Positions 17,035 to 26,595 of a stretch of DNA of 64,000 nucleotides are shown piece by piece. Below the pieces are notes generated by a model, which was given only the letters and a program-made list of their open reading frames with translations, was not told the origin of the DNA and did not search any database. Each line of letters begins with the position of its first letter. Within the stretch, counting starts at the first letter, position 1. The position numbers and the translations under genes were made by a program. Source of the DNA: GAS188 sp963794475 (GTDB lineage Bacteria > Pseudomonadota > Alphaproteobacteria > Rhizobiales > Beijerinckiaceae); NCBI GenBank assembly GCA_963794475.1, contig CAWCDW010000009.1, forward strand, positions 62,001 to 126,000. The letters run 5' to 3'.

Positions 17035-19449
17035 TCAGGCCCGCATCCTTTCGCCCCTCGGGTCGAAGACCGGTTCTGAAAGCCGTGTCGCCTTGCGGCG
17101 ATCGCCGATGATCTCGATCTCGAAGCCGGAGGTCTCGGTTGCGACCGCCTTCGGCACATAGCCGAGCGCGATCGAGGCGCTCTTCGTATGCGCATAGCCG
17201 CCCGAGGTGACCCAGCCGACCACCTTGCCGTCATGCCAGATCGGCTCGTCGCCGATCGCGTCCGCGTCGGCGGCATCGACCTTGAAGGTGCATAACCTCA
17301 ATTTGCCGCCGCTCTCCTTCTCCTCGAGCGCGGCCGATCTTCCGATGAAATCGCCCTTGCGCAAGCTCACGAAAGCGCCGAGCCCCGCCTCGTATGGCCC
17401 GTAGATCGGCCGGTACTCGCGCGCCCAGGTGCCGAAGCTCTTCTCGAGCCGCATCGAGTTGAGCGCGCGGCCGCCGAAATGCCGCAAGCCGAGATCATGG
17501 CCGGCCTCGGTGAGAAGCTTGTGCAGCGCGCGCAGATATTCGCTCGTCACCCAGATCTCGTAGCCGAGGTCGCCCGTGAAGGAGACGCGCCCGACGAAGG
17601 CCGGCACCATGCCGACGTCCATGCGCCGGAAGGCGCGGAAGGGTGTCGCGTTCGAGGAGAGCTCGTCGCGCACGAGGCGTTGCAAGAGCTCGCGCGATTT
17701 CGGGCCGGCGATGGCAAGCCCGACATAGTCCATGGCGCAAGGCCGAAGCGTCACGCCGCGTTCCGGCAAATGCCCCTCGAACCAACGGCGGTAATAATTT
17801 TCGGCCGAGAAGGTGCCGATGAGGAAGAAGCGTTCCTTCTCCGGGCGGCACATGGTGAAATCGCCGATGAGCTTGCCGCGCTCGTTCAGCATGGGGGTGA
17901 GCGTGAGCCGGCCGACTTCGGGCACCTTGTTCGCCATGACGCGCGACAGGAAGGCTTCGGCGCCAGGTCCCGTCACCTCGAACTTGCCGTAGTTCGAAAT
18001 CTCGATGAGGCCCGCGCCCTCGCGCACCGCCTTCACCTCCGCGCCGACATGCGGATGCGCGTTCGAGCGCTTGAAGGTGATCTCTTCCTTCGGTTCGGTG
18101 CCTTTCGGCGCGAACCAGAGCGCGTGCTCGAGCCCCCAATTCTCGCCGAAGACGGCGTTTTGGCTTTTGAGCGTTTCGTAGATCGGCGTCGTGCGCAAGG
18201 GCCTCGCGGCCTCGAGATCCTCGTTCGGGAAGCGGATGCGGAAACGGCGCGAGTAATTCTCGCGCACCTTGGCGTTGGTGTAGGCGAGCGTCGCAAAATC
18301 GCCGAAGCGGGCGACATCCATGCCCCAGATGTCGGCGCCCGGATCGCCTTGCGTCATCCAATTCGCGAGCGAGAGCCCGACGCCGCCGCCCTGGCTGAAG
18401 CCGGCCATCACGCCGCAAGCGACCCAGAAATTGCGCAAGCCCCGGATGGGGCCGATCAACGGGTTGCCGTCGGGCGCGAAGGTGAAGGGGCCGTTGACGA
18501 CCCGCTTGATGCCGGCGCGCCCGATGGCCGGGAAATGCTCGAAGCCCACCTCGAGCGAAGGCGCGATGCGGTCGAGGTCGTTGGGCAGGAGATCCTGGCC
18601 GAAATCCCAGGGCGTCACCTGTTCGCTCCAAGGTTGGCCGCGGCGCTCGTAGGTGCCCATGAGCATGCCGCCGCGCTCCTGGCGCATGTAGATCTCGCCC
18701 TCGAAATCGATGACGTGGAGCTGCTCCTTCGAACTCGCCGCGATCTCGGGCATGTCCTCGGTGATCAGATATTGGTGCTCCATCGCGAGAACGGGGAGCT
18801 CGAGCCCCACCATGCGGCCGACTTCTCGGGCCCAAAGCCCGCCGGCGTTCACCACGTGCTCGGCGTGGATCTCGCCTTTCTCGGTGCTCACGTCCCAGGA
18901 GGCGTCCGGCCGCTGGCGAAGCTCGGTGACGCGCGTGTGGCGGTAGATTTCGGCCCCGCCGATCTGCGCCGATTTGGTGTAGGCATTCGTCACGCCCCAA
19001 GGATCGACATGGCCTTCGAGCGGGTCGTAGAGCGCGCCGACGAAATATTTCTTCTCGATGAGCGGCATGAGCTTCACCGCTTCATCCATCGAGACGAGAT
19101 CGAGCTGCATGCCGAGATAGCGGCCGCGCGCCTGCGTCATCTTCAGCCAGTCGAGGCGCTCGGGCGTGCCGGCGAGCATCAGGCCGCCGCTGATATGCAC
19201 GCCGCAGCTTTGGCCGGAAATCTCCTCGATCTCCTTGTAGAGGCCGATCGTGTATTGCTGGAGCTTGGCGACATTCGGATCGCCGTTGATCGTGTGCATG
19301 CCGCCGGCCGCATGCCAGGTCGAGCCGGAGGTGAGCTCGGCGCGCTCGACGAGGACGACATCCTTCCAGCCGGCCTTGGTGAGATGATAGAGCACGCTCG
19401 CGCCCACGACACCGCCGCCGATCACCACAACCTGTGCATGGCTCTTCAT
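17035..19449 (-). CDS. Dimethylglycine/sarcosine dehydrogenase-like FAD and GcvT-domain protein
   Basis: The 804-residue protein combines an N-terminal FAD oxidoreductase (VVVIGGGVVGASVLYHL, residues 7-23) with a C-terminal folate-binding GcvT domain (AIAGPKSRELLQRL near 595; RVSFTGDLGYEIW near 645). The STWHAAGG stretch at about residue 45 carries the His that binds FAD covalently in this family. Members demethylate dimethylglycine or sarcosine and pass the methyl carbon to tetrahydrofolate. It is the first gene of a minus-strand run leading to the lyase relative and the sarcosine oxidase operon. Which methylated amine it prefers cannot be told. Confidence 0.88.
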   Translation of the reverse strand: MKSHAQVVVIGGGVVGASVLYHLTKAGWKDVVLVERAELTSGSTWHAAGGMHTINGDPNVAKLQQYTIGLYKEIEEISGQSCGVHISGGLMLAGTPERLDWLKMTQARGRYLGMQLDLVSMDEAVKLMPLIEKKYFVGALYDPLEGHVDPWGVTNAYTKSAQIGGAEIYRHTRVTELRQRPDASWDVSTEKGEIHAEHVVNAGGLWAREVGRMVGLELPVLAMEHQYLITEDMPEIAASSKEQLHVIDFEGEIYMRQERGGMLMGTYERRGQPWSEQVTPWDFGQDLLPNDLDRIAPSLEVGFEHFPAIGRAGIKRVVNGPFTFAPDGNPLIGPIRGLRNFWVACGVMAGFSQGGGVGLSLANWMTQGDPGADIWGMDVARFGDFATLAYTNAKVRENYSRRFRIRFPNEDLEAARPLRTTPIYETLKSQNAVFGENWGLEHALWFAPKGTEPKEEITFKRSNAHPHVGAEVKAVREGAGLIEISNYGKFEVTGPGAEAFLSRVMANKVPEVGRLTLTPMLNERGKLIGDFTMCRPEKERFFLIGTFSAENYYRRWFEGHLPERGVTLRPCAMDYVGLAIAGPKSRELLQRLVRDELSSNATPFRAFRRMDVGMVPAFVGRVSFTGDLGYEIWVTSEYLRALHKLLTEAGHDLGLRHFGGRALNSMRLEKSFGTWAREYRPIYGPYEAGLGAFVSLRKGDFIGRSAALEEKESGGKLRLCTFKVDAADADAIGDEPIWHDGKVVGWVTSGGYAHTKSASIALGYVPKAVATETSGFEIEIIGDRRKATRLSEPVFDPRGERMRA

Positions 19450-19566
19450 CGCTTCTCGCCTCCATCCTCGGCCGCGCGGGTTTCCTCAACCGACTTGTGA
19501 CACAGCCGAGCGACATCTTACAATCCGGCGAGCCGCGACTTCCGCGCGCCGCTGCCTGGAGACATC

Positions 19567-20545
19567 ATGAAAGCCATTCTTTGTCGAAAGCTCGGCGGCC
19601 CCGAGACGCTCGAGCTCGCCGACGTGCCGGAGCCGAAGCCGGGACTTGGCGAAGTGCTGGTGCGCGTCGCGGTCGTGGGCTTGAATTTTTTCGATACGCT
19701 GATGCTTGCGGGCAAATACCAGTTCCGGCCGGAGCTGCCTTTCTCGCCAGGCGCCGAATGCGCCGGCAGGATCGAGGCGCTCGGGCGAAGGCGTGACCCA
19801 ATGGCGGGTCGGCGAGCGCGTCGCGGCCTTCCCGGGCCATGGCTGCTGTCGCGAGCGCATCACCTTGCGCGCGGAGCGCCTGTTGCGCATTCCCGACGGC
19901 GTCACCGATGAGCAGGCGGCCGGCCTGATCGTGACTTACGGCACCTCGCTGCACGCGCTGAAGGACCGCGCCCGGCTCAAACCCGGCGAGACGCTCGCGG
20001 TTCTCGGCGCGGCGGGCGGCGTCGGCCTCGCGGCCGTCGAGATCGGCCATGCCATGGGCGCGCGCGTCATCGCTTGCGCCTCCTCGGCGGACAAGCTCGC
20101 GCTCGCCGCGGAGCACGGGGCCGATTTGACGCTCGACTACGCGACCCGCGACGTGAAGGAGGGGCTGCGCGCCTTGACCGAAGGGCGCGGCGCCGATGTG
20201 ATTTACGATCCGGTGGGCGGCGATCTCGCGGAGCCGGCGCTGCGCGCCATCGCCTGGCAAGGCCGCTACCTCGTGGTGGGCTTCGCGGCCGGGACCATTC
20301 CCAAAATCCCGCTCAACCTGGCGCTCCTCAAAGGGTGCGACATCCAAGGCGTGTTCTGGGGTTCCTTCGTCGAGCGCGAGCCCGCGACGCATCGCGCCAA
20401 CATGGATCAGATCTTCGTCTGGACGAAGGAAGGCGAATTGTCAGCCCATGTGCACCATGTCTTCCCGCTCGCCGAGACGGCGGCGGCGCTCGGCGTGCTC
20501 GCGCGGCGCGAGGCCAAGGGCAAGGTGCTTGTGAAGGTGGACTGA
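19567..20545 (+). CDS. NADPH:quinone oxidoreductase family protein (one frameshift in this sequence)
   Basis: This is a zinc-free MDR/quinone oxidoreductase. The N-terminal GroES-like part starts MKAILCRKLGGPETLELADV and has NFFDTLMLAGKYQ. One extra G in the GGG at 19783-19785 shifts the frame; beyond it the protein continues GVTQWRVGERVAAFPG, the Rossmann motif VLGAAGGVGLAAVEIG near residue 145 and VIYDPVGGD. An intact product would be about 325 residues. GGAG precedes the ATG at 19567. The enzyme reduces quinones or enones with NADPH. It is convergent with the sugar dehydrogenase gene, only 11 bases away. Confidence 0.88.
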
Positions 20546-20556
20546 GGCGACGCGGT

Positions 20557-21936
20557 TCAGCTCCCGCCTCTCCAGGTGATCCGCCACAAGGTGCCGTTGG
20601 CGTCCTCGCTTACGATCAAGGCGCCGTCATGGGCGACGACGACGCCGACCGGGCGTCCCCAGACATTCGCGTCGCTCGTGACGAAGCCCGTGAGGAAGTC
20701 CTGATATTCGCCGCGCGACACGCCTTCGTTGAGCTTGATTCGCACGAGCTTGTAACCCGTTCGCTTCGCGCGATTCCAGGAGCCGTGCAGCGCGACGAAA
20801 GCATCCCCCTCATAATCGTGCGGGAAGGCCGCCGGCGCCGCTCCGGGCGGGCGCTCATAGAAGGTCATCGCGAGCGGGGCGGAGTGGGGCTGGAGCAGCA
20901 CGTCCGGCACGCTCACCTTCGAGGCGAGATCGGCGCGCTCACCCTTGTGGCGCGGGTCCTGATGCGTGCCGATGTAATACCAAGGCCAGCCGAAGAAGCT
21001 TCCTTCCTTCACCCGCGTCACGTAATCGGGCGGCAAGTCGTCGCCGAGCCCGTCGCGCTCGTTTGTCGAGCACCACAGATCCTTGGTTTGCGGGTGAATG
21101 GCGAGGCCGACGCAATTGCGCAGCCCCGTCGCGAAGATATGGCCGGAGCGGCCTTCCGGGTCGAAGACGAGCACGTCGGCGCGATTTTCTTCCCGCCCCC
21201 AGGCGGCCCCGAGCGCGTGGCTTGCGATGAAGCCTTCTTCCTGGGCCTCCTCTCCGCGCAAGGTGTCGGCGTCATTCGAGGCCGAACCCACCGAGACATA
21301 CATTTTGCTGCCGTCCGGCGAGAAGGTCACGTCACGCGTCGTGTGGCCGCCGGTTGGCAAGCTCTTCACCACCACTTCCGGCTCGCCGCGCGCCGAAAGA
21401 TCACCGTTCGTGTAGGGAAAACGCAAGACGGCGTTCGTATCGGCCACATAGACCCATTTCGGGTCGGGACCTGGCGGGTAGAAGGCGATGCCGAAAGGTT
21501 CATCGAGCCCTTGCGCGAACATCTCCACCTTGTCGGGTTTCGCGGCGCCGTCGGCGGCGCGGATGACGCGCACGCGCCCCGCGTAGGTTTCGGCGACGAA
21601 GATGTCGCCGTTCGGCGCCACGCGCATGAGGCGCGGGCCGGAAAACCCGGTGGCGAAAGGCTCGACCGTGAAGCCCGGCGGCACTTTCGGCTTGGCGCCC
21701 TGCGGCGCTCGCGCCACCGACGGCCCATTGGCGGCGGGCCTTGTGGCGTAGGGCGCCGGCAGATCGGCCGTGGTGAGCTTGCGCCGAAGCCCCGGCTTGT
21801 CCGTCGTCCAATCCCCATAGGCTGCCGTGCCGTTGAGAACCTCGTTCTCGCCTTGCGAGCCACTCCCCTGCTGCGCGAGACCGCCCGAAAGCCCGGCGCC
21901 GAGAATCAGTAGGGCAAGAACGAGCTTCGCACGCAT
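20557..21936 (-). CDS. Periplasmic PQQ-dependent sugar dehydrogenase / sorbosone dehydrogenase family protein
   Basis: The 459-residue protein starts with a Sec-type signal peptide (KLVLALLILGAGLSGGLA) and folds as a beta-propeller sugar dehydrogenase. Recognisable blocks are GFTVEPFATGFSGPRLM near 90, GDIFVAETYAGRVRVI near 110, GLRNCVGLAIHP near 270 and FFGWPWYYIG near 310, shared with L-sorbosone dehydrogenase-like enzymes. Binding of PQQ and the substrate are inferred from the family only. The ATG at 21936 has AAGGAGAG just upstream. Confidence 0.85.
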   Translation of the reverse strand: MRAKLVLALLILGAGLSGGLAQQGSGSQGENEVLNGTAAYGDWTTDKPGLRRKLTTADLPAPYATRPAANGPSVARAPQGAKPKVPPGFTVEPFATGFSGPRLMRVAPNGDIFVAETYAGRVRVIRAADGAAKPDKVEMFAQGLDEPFGIAFYPPGPDPKWVYVADTNAVLRFPYTNGDLSARGEPEVVVKSLPTGGHTTRDVTFSPDGSKMYVSVGSASNDADTLRGEEAQEEGFIASHALGAAWGREENRADVLVFDPEGRSGHIFATGLRNCVGLAIHPQTKDLWCSTNERDGLGDDLPPDYVTRVKEGSFFGWPWYYIGTHQDPRHKGERADLASKVSVPDVLLQPHSAPLAMTFYERPPGAAPAAFPHDYEGDAFVALHGSWNRAKRTGYKLVRIKLNEGVSRGEYQDFLTGFVTSDANVWGRPVGVVVAHDGALIVSEDANGTLWRITWRGGS

Positions 21937-22118
21937 CGGCTTCTCTCCTTAATGTCGCCGAAGACATAAACATGCCGGGCAAGGATCGCCAGCGCGGGAG
22001 CTTTGCCGGTTATCCGGTGTTGCCGCCTCGCATTGCCGAGATTTCGCGTCCGGGCTAAAAGGCGCGACCTTTCACCGAGTTCGGGCTCCGCAGCCCGCGC
22101 CGCAAGAGTTCGTGCCCA

Positions 22119-22409
22119 ATGCGCGCCATTCTCGACGTCATCCTTGCCGTTCTCGACATCTACTGGTTCATCATCATCGCGACCGCGGTGCTGAGCTGGC
22201 TCGTCGCCTTCAATGTGCTCAACGTCCGCAACGATCTCGTTCGCATGGTCTGGGATACGCTCACGCGGCTTACCGAGCCCGTGTTGCGGCCAATCCGCCA
22301 ACGTTTGCCGGATATGGGCGGCGTCGATGTCTCGCCGATCATCGTGCTTCTAATCATCTATTTCATCGAGCGCTTCATCGCTTATTACGTCTATCCCAAC
22401 GTCCTTTAA
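22119..22409 (+). CDS. YggT family membrane protein
   Basis: The 96-residue protein has two transmembrane helices (residues about 5-30 and 70-92) around the conserved RxTEPVLRPIRQRLP segment near residue 50, which is the YggT hallmark. Family members have been linked to osmotic or potassium stress and, in chloroplast homologues, to complex assembly; the bacterial function is unclear. It begins a tight run with the DUF167 gene and folD, five bases before the next start. Confidence 0.88.
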   Translation: MRAILDVILAVLDIYWFIIIATAVLSWLVAFNVLNVRNDLVRMVWDTLTRLTEPVLRPIRQRLPDMGGVDVSPIIVLLIIYFIERFIAYYVYPNVL

Positions 22410-22414
22410 GCCGC

Positions 22415-22741
22415 ATGGTTGCGCCTGCCGATCACCTGCGCCTCGAGGTGCGCCTGACACCGCGCGCGGCGCGCGATTTTCTCGAAGGCGAGACGCGGCT
22501 TTCCGACGGCAGGCGGGTGCTCTCGGCGCGGGTGCGGGCGGTTCCCGAAAAAGGGGCGGCGAACGAGGCGCTTCTATCCCTCATCGCAAGGAGCTTCGGG
22601 GTCGCGCGAAGCCGCGTCTCGCTCGTCGCCGGTCATGGCTCGCGGCTCAAGTCGGTGCGCGTCGAAGGCGAGCCTTTGAGCCTTACGGCCGCGCTTGAGG
22701 CGTATCGGCAGATTACACCATCGAAGAAGGAGACTGCATGA
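22415..22741 (+). CDS. DUF167 (YggU) family protein
   Basis: The 108-residue protein has the DUF167 pattern: LRLEVRLTPRAARDFLEG at the start, ARVRAVPEKGAANEALLSL near residue 45 and VSLVAGHGSRLKSVRVEG near 72. Its biochemical role is unknown. YggT followed by YggU is a common bacterial pairing. The start is ATG 22415, five bases after the yggT stop. The stop overlaps the folD ATG (22738-22741). Confidence 0.88.
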   Translation: MVAPADHLRLEVRLTPRAARDFLEGETRLSDGRRVLSARVRAVPEKGAANEALLSLIARSFGVARSRVSLVAGHGSRLKSVRVEGEPLSLTAALEAYRQITPSKKETA

Positions 22742-23622
22742 GCGCGCGCGTCATCGACGGCAAAGCGATCGCCGAGGCGCTTCGGGCCAAGGTGGCGGCG
22801 CGGGTCGCGGCGCTGAAGGCGTGCCACCAGGCAACGCCGGGCCTTGCGGTCGTGCTCGTCGGCGACGATCCGGCGAGCCGCGTCTATGTGGCCAACAAGG
22901 CGCGCCAGACGGTCGAAGCGGGCATGCGCTCCTTCGAGCACAAGCTCCCTGCCGCCACGAGCCTGACGGAGCTTCTCGCGCTCGTCGAGCGCCTCAACGC
23001 CGATGACGAGGTCGACGGCATCCTCGTGCAATTGCCGCTCCCTCGCCAGATCGACGCCACCCGCGTCATCGAAGCCATCGATCCGCGCAAGGATGTCGAC
23101 GGGCTGCATCCCATGAATGCCGGGCTTTTGCTCGCCGGCGCGCCGGCGCTCGCGCCTTGCACGCCGCTCGGCTGCCTCGAGCTCGTCAGCAGCGTGCGGC
23201 CCGATATTGCGGGTGCCGAAGCCGTGGTGGTCGGCCGCTCGATCCTCGTCGGCAAGCCGGTAGCGCAATTGCTCCTGGCGGAAAGCGCGACGGTGACCAT
23301 CGCCCATTCGCGCACGCGCGATCTTCCCGGCGTCTGCCGGCGCGCCGATATTCTCGTTGCGGCGGTCGGCAAACCGGAAATGATCCGCGGCGATTGGGTG
23401 AAGCCCGGCGCCATCGTCATCGATGTCGGCATCAACCGCGTGCCGAACCCGTCGGCGGGGGAAGGGCGCACCAAGCTCGTCGGCGATGTCGCCTACGCGG
23501 AAGCCGCGAAGGTCGCGGGCGCGATCACGCCGGTTCCCGGAGGCGTCGGCCCGATGACCATCGCCTGCCTGCTCTCGAACACGCTCGAAGCGGCGATGCG
23601 GAGGCGGGGGATTGGCGAGTAG
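22738..23622 (+). CDS. folD: Methylenetetrahydrofolate dehydrogenase / methenyltetrahydrofolate cyclohydrolase
   Basis: FolD interconverts 5,10-methylene-, 5,10-methenyl- and 10-formyl-tetrahydrofolate. The 294-residue protein shows the catalytic region SRVYVANKARQTVEAG near residue 45, VDGILVQLPLPRQID near 95, VVGRSILVGKPVAQLLL near 165 and PVPGGVGPMTIACLL near 265. It would use the methylene-folate made by sarcosine and dimethylglycine demethylation elsewhere in the window. The last residues GIGE and the stop lie at the edge of a dispersed repeat. Confidence 0.96.
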   Translation: MSARVIDGKAIAEALRAKVAARVAALKACHQATPGLAVVLVGDDPASRVYVANKARQTVEAGMRSFEHKLPAATSLTELLALVERLNADDEVDGILVQLPLPRQIDATRVIEAIDPRKDVDGLHPMNAGLLLAGAPALAPCTPLGCLELVSSVRPDIAGAEAVVVGRSILVGKPVAQLLLAESATVTIAHSRTRDLPGVCRRADILVAAVGKPEMIRGDWVKPGAIVIDVGINRVPNPSAGEGRTKLVGDVAYAEAAKVAGAITPVPGGVGPMTIACLLSNTLEAAMRRRGIGE

Positions 23623-23725
23623 CGAATAGCGAGATCGAGTGAAGAGTAAAGAGTGACATCGCCACTTACTATTCACTCCTCCACTTCTCCTGTTCACTAT
23701 TTCGCTACTCGCTACTCGCCCCTTC
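23613..23725. repeat. Dispersed inverted repeat element, copy D
   Basis: Left arm GGCGAGTAGCGAATAGCGAG, pyrimidine-rich centre (CCACTTACTATTCACTCC) and right arm TTTCGCTACTCGCTACTCGCC. It fills the junction between convergent folD and opgG, and folD stops inside it. The arms are close inverse complements. Confidence 0.8.
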
Positions 23726-23730
23726 CCCGT

Positions 23731-25296
23731 TCAAAACGGATAATATTGATACGCCCACGTCTCCGAGAGCGTCTTCTCGCCGAGCTTGAGGTAGCAGCGC
23801 AATTCCACTGGGTCTTGACCGTCGACGATGAGGTCGAACTGGGTGCGCCAATGGCCGGGCACATCGTCGGGCACGGGCTCGGTGAAGCGATAGGGGCCGA
23901 ACGTGCCGCGCGAGGCCGTCACCACGGGTTCGGGCTTCACGCCGTAGGGAAGGTCGCGCAACGGCGCGCCCTCGAACTCGATCAGGAATTTGCGCACGCC
24001 CTTCGGGCGCGGCTGGCCCGGCTGTCCGCCGCGCCCGAGGCGCGTCGCGAGGACGCGCGCGAGCGGCGTCGGGAAGGGTTCGTCGGCGAGCCAGTAAAGC
24101 CGGTAGCTGAAGGAGAGGTTTTGCCCCGCCACGGTCGGCGCCTTCGGCACCCAGCTCGCCACGATATTGTCGTGGATCTCGTCATCCGTCGGGAATTCGA
24201 GAAGCTGCACGGCGCCTTGCCCCCAATCGCCGAGCGGTTCCACCCAGGTCGAGGGGCGCTTCTCATATTTCACGCCGTCCTGATAATGATCGAAATTGCG
24301 GTCGCGTTGCAGAAGGCCGAAGCCCCGCGGATTTTCATCGAGGAAGCTCGAGAGCGTCGTGCGCGGCGGATTGTTCAAGGGTCGCCAGATATGCTCGCCG
24401 GCCCGCGTCCAGAGCGCGAGCCCGTCCGAATCATGCACGGAAGGGCGCCAGTCGATGGCCGTCGGCTTCGCGGTTTGCGAATACCAAAACATCGAGGTGA
24501 GCGGCGCGATGCCGAGGCGCTCGATCGGCGCGCGCGTGTGAAGGTCGGCGTCGATATCCATCACCACGCCCTTGCTGCGGTGCAAGGCGAAACGGTAGGC
24601 GCCGGCAAGGCTCGGCGAATCGAGAAGCGAATGCAGGATGACGGGATCGTCATCCGTGGCGGCCGGCTCGATCCAATGCGCCACGAAGTCCGGGAACTCC
24701 TCCGGTCCCGTGCCGCCTGGCGTGATCGCGGCGCCGCGTGCCGACATGCCGACCTGGCCGAGCTCGCCCACGGCGCGAAAATAGGAGGCGCCGAGGAAGG
24801 TAACCCAAGGCTCGAGCGTCTTCCAATCGGGGCCGTCGCGCGCTTCCATGACCCACAGGCCGGCGAAGGCCGAAGCATCCTTCGGCAAGGAGGCGGCCGG
24901 GCTCGAGGGCGGTATGGTGAAATAGTCCGGCCGGTAGAGAATCTCGCGCGCCTCTCCGTTGGTCACGGCATACATGCGCACCGTCTTCGGAAAGTATCGC
25001 CCGACATGCTGGAAAGTGATCGGGTAGGCCCCGCCGCCGTCGCCCCAAAGCGCATAATCATAGCGGAAATGGAGCTTGCCATGCGCGTCGTAATCGAGCT
25101 TCTGTACGATGTCGGGGCTCGGGCGCGGCGGGGGGACAAAGGGCTGCGCCGCGAGCGCCTTGGCCCGCTCCTTCAAAGCGTCATGCGAGAACGGGGCCGG
25201 CGGGCCGAAGTCGAGGGAGGCGGGCTTCGCCTTTGCATCGGCGGCTCCGAGCACGGATGCCGCCATCGCCTGCAACATATGCCTGCGGCTCAGCAT
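23731..25296 (-). CDS. mdoG: Periplasmic glucan biosynthesis protein OpgG/MdoG (or OpgD)
   Basis: The 521-residue protein acts in the periplasm in building osmoregulated glucans. It begins with a twin-arginine-type signal MLSRRHMLQAMAASVLGA, then the OpgG domain: FDFGPP-like start near residue 30, LHFRYDYALWGDGG near 80, SFLDENPRGFGLLQRDR near 320 and a C-terminal immunoglobulin-like part ending QYYPF. The Tat-like signal is typical of the OpgD paralogue, so mdoD is an alternative name. I start at ATG 25296 because the 40 residues before it are cysteine- and serine-rich and unlike the family. It is convergent with folD. Confidence 0.86.
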   Translation of the reverse strand: MLSRRHMLQAMAASVLGAADAKAKPASLDFGPPAPFSHDALKERAKALAAQPFVPPPRPSPDIVQKLDYDAHGKLHFRYDYALWGDGGGAYPITFQHVGRYFPKTVRMYAVTNGEAREILYRPDYFTIPPSSPAASLPKDASAFAGLWVMEARDGPDWKTLEPWVTFLGASYFRAVGELGQVGMSARGAAITPGGTGPEEFPDFVAHWIEPAATDDDPVILHSLLDSPSLAGAYRFALHRSKGVVMDIDADLHTRAPIERLGIAPLTSMFWYSQTAKPTAIDWRPSVHDSDGLALWTRAGEHIWRPLNNPPRTTLSSFLDENPRGFGLLQRDRNFDHYQDGVKYEKRPSTWVEPLGDWGQGAVQLLEFPTDDEIHDNIVASWVPKAPTVAGQNLSFSYRLYWLADEPFPTPLARVLATRLGRGGQPGQPRPKGVRKFLIEFEGAPLRDLPYGVKPEPVVTASRGTFGPYRFTEPVPDDVPGHWRTQFDLIVDGQDPVELRCYLKLGEKTLSETWAYQYYPF

Positions 25297-25318
25297 GGCG
25301 CGCTCAAGAGGGCTTGGC

Positions 25319-25582
25319 TCAGCGCCCGCGGCCGGCGAACTCGACCCGCAAGGCGCTGCGCACGAACATGACGAGAAGCGCGATGCCTGCGGCGGCGAAA
25401 ATCGCCATAAGCGCATAGGTGAGGGTCGGGCCGAGCTCGATGAGGCCGGCGAGCGCCCATCCGGCGGCGAGCGCGGCGCCCATGATTTCGGTGCCCACGA
25501 GGACCGCGACGCTGATCACCGTGAACAAGCCCCCGCCGCTGTCGCCCGAGCGAGGAACGGACATATTCCGGTTCTGAGCCAT
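25319..25582 (-). CDS. Small two-helix membrane protein of unknown function
   Basis: I do not recognise this 87-residue protein. It has a polar N-terminus (MAQNRNMSVPRSGDSGGG), two hydrophobic helices at about residues 19-48 and 53-75, and a basic end. The frame lies 22 bases upstream of the opgG start on the same strand, so it is likely co-transcribed with it and may serve the same envelope process. The start ATG at 25582 is the most upstream option. Confidence 0.65.
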   Translation of the reverse strand: MAQNRNMSVPRSGDSGGGLFTVISVAVLVGTEIMGAALAAGWALAGLIELGPTLTYALMAIFAAAGIALLVMFVRSALRVEFAGRGR

Positions 25583-25637
25583 GGCTTGGGTTACGACAGG
25601 AAAAGCCGATCCGCAAGCTTTGGGGGCGCAAGCGCGC

Positions 25638-26417
25638 TCAACCAGGGTCAGGGTCGAGCCCCTCGATCGCCGCCACGAGCCGCGCGAGGTCTTCCTCGCG
25701 CGACAAGCGATGGTCGCCGTCCTTGATCAGCGTGATGATGCTCTCGTCGCCCGAGAGATGCTCCATCAGCGTCAGGGCGTGGCGCCAGGGCACGTCCGGA
25801 TCGCGCATGCCTTGCAGGATATGGACCGGACATCCCGTCTGGATCGTGCCGCCGAGAAGCAGGTGGCGCTTTCCCTCCTCGAGGAGATTTCGCGTGACCG
25901 GGTAAGGCTCCGGCGAATAGGCGGAAGGCCGCAAATACACGCCCTTTTCCTCGATCTCGCGCCGCGCCTGCGGCGAGAGCTCCTTCCCCATGAGCGCTTC
26001 CGTGAAATCGACGGCCGGCGCGATGAGCACGAGGCCGATGGGGCGAAGCTTCGGCGTTTCCTTGCCGAGCTCTCGCGCGGCGAGCAAGGCGATCCAGCCG
26101 CCCATCGAGGAACCGACGAGAAGCGGGCGCGCGCCGGCGTGCCGGCGAATGACGGCGAGCGCCTCCGCGAGCCAGCGGCCGATCGTGCCGTCCTCGAAGC
26201 GACCCCCCGACACGCCATGGCCCGAATAATCGAAGCGCAGGAAGGCCCGGCCCTTGCGTTGTGCCCAGGCGTCGAGATGGGCGGCCTTGGTCGCGACCAT
26301 GTCCGATTTGAAACCGCCGAGCCACACCACGGGCGCGCCTTCGCCCTGCCGCGACAGGATCGCGATACGCCGCGCCTCGTCGCCCTCGCCGACGCTCAAC
26401 CATTGCGTTTCACACAT
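25638..26417 (-). CDS. Alpha/beta hydrolase (serine esterase or thioesterase)
   Basis: The 259-residue protein is an alpha/beta hydrolase with VVWLGGFKSDM near residue 30 as the oxyanion-hole region, nucleophile Ser in LLVGSSMGGWIALL near 100, acid in QGMRDPDVPW near 210 and the His in KDGDHRLSR near 237. The pattern resembles the ABHD10-like esterases that remove acyl groups from proteins or glucuronide esters, but the substrate is unknown. It is divergent from the GST gene, with about 180 bases between starts. Confidence 0.85.
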   Translation of the reverse strand: MCETQWLSVGEGDEARRIAILSRQGEGAPVVWLGGFKSDMVATKAAHLDAWAQRKGRAFLRFDYSGHGVSGGRFEDGTIGRWLAEALAVIRRHAGARPLLVGSSMGGWIALLAARELGKETPKLRPIGLVLIAPAVDFTEALMGKELSPQARREIEEKGVYLRPSAYSPEPYPVTRNLLEEGKRHLLLGGTIQTGCPVHILQGMRDPDVPWRHALTLMEHLSGDESIITLIKDGDHRLSREEDLARLVAAIEGLDPDPG

Positions 26418-26595
26418 GTGCGCCGCCGCCCCTTTCTCGAATGGTCAACTCGCCTTTTCCTTGGGCCTGTATCCTTGGGCCTATTGCAAAAAAGGAAGCA
26501 CTAATTTTGCGCAAGAATTCGGCGTGAAAGAAAGGCAGGATGGTTCCGCGCTCCTTCCGGCATCAGGCTCCGGGATCTCGAAAAAGGGGAAATCC

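Noticed and set aside
17479..19500. 673-codon open frame on the plus strand
   Set aside because: Antisense to the dimethylglycine dehydrogenase gene. The translation is Arg/His/Ala-rich and without domains, typical of shadows in GC-rich DNA.
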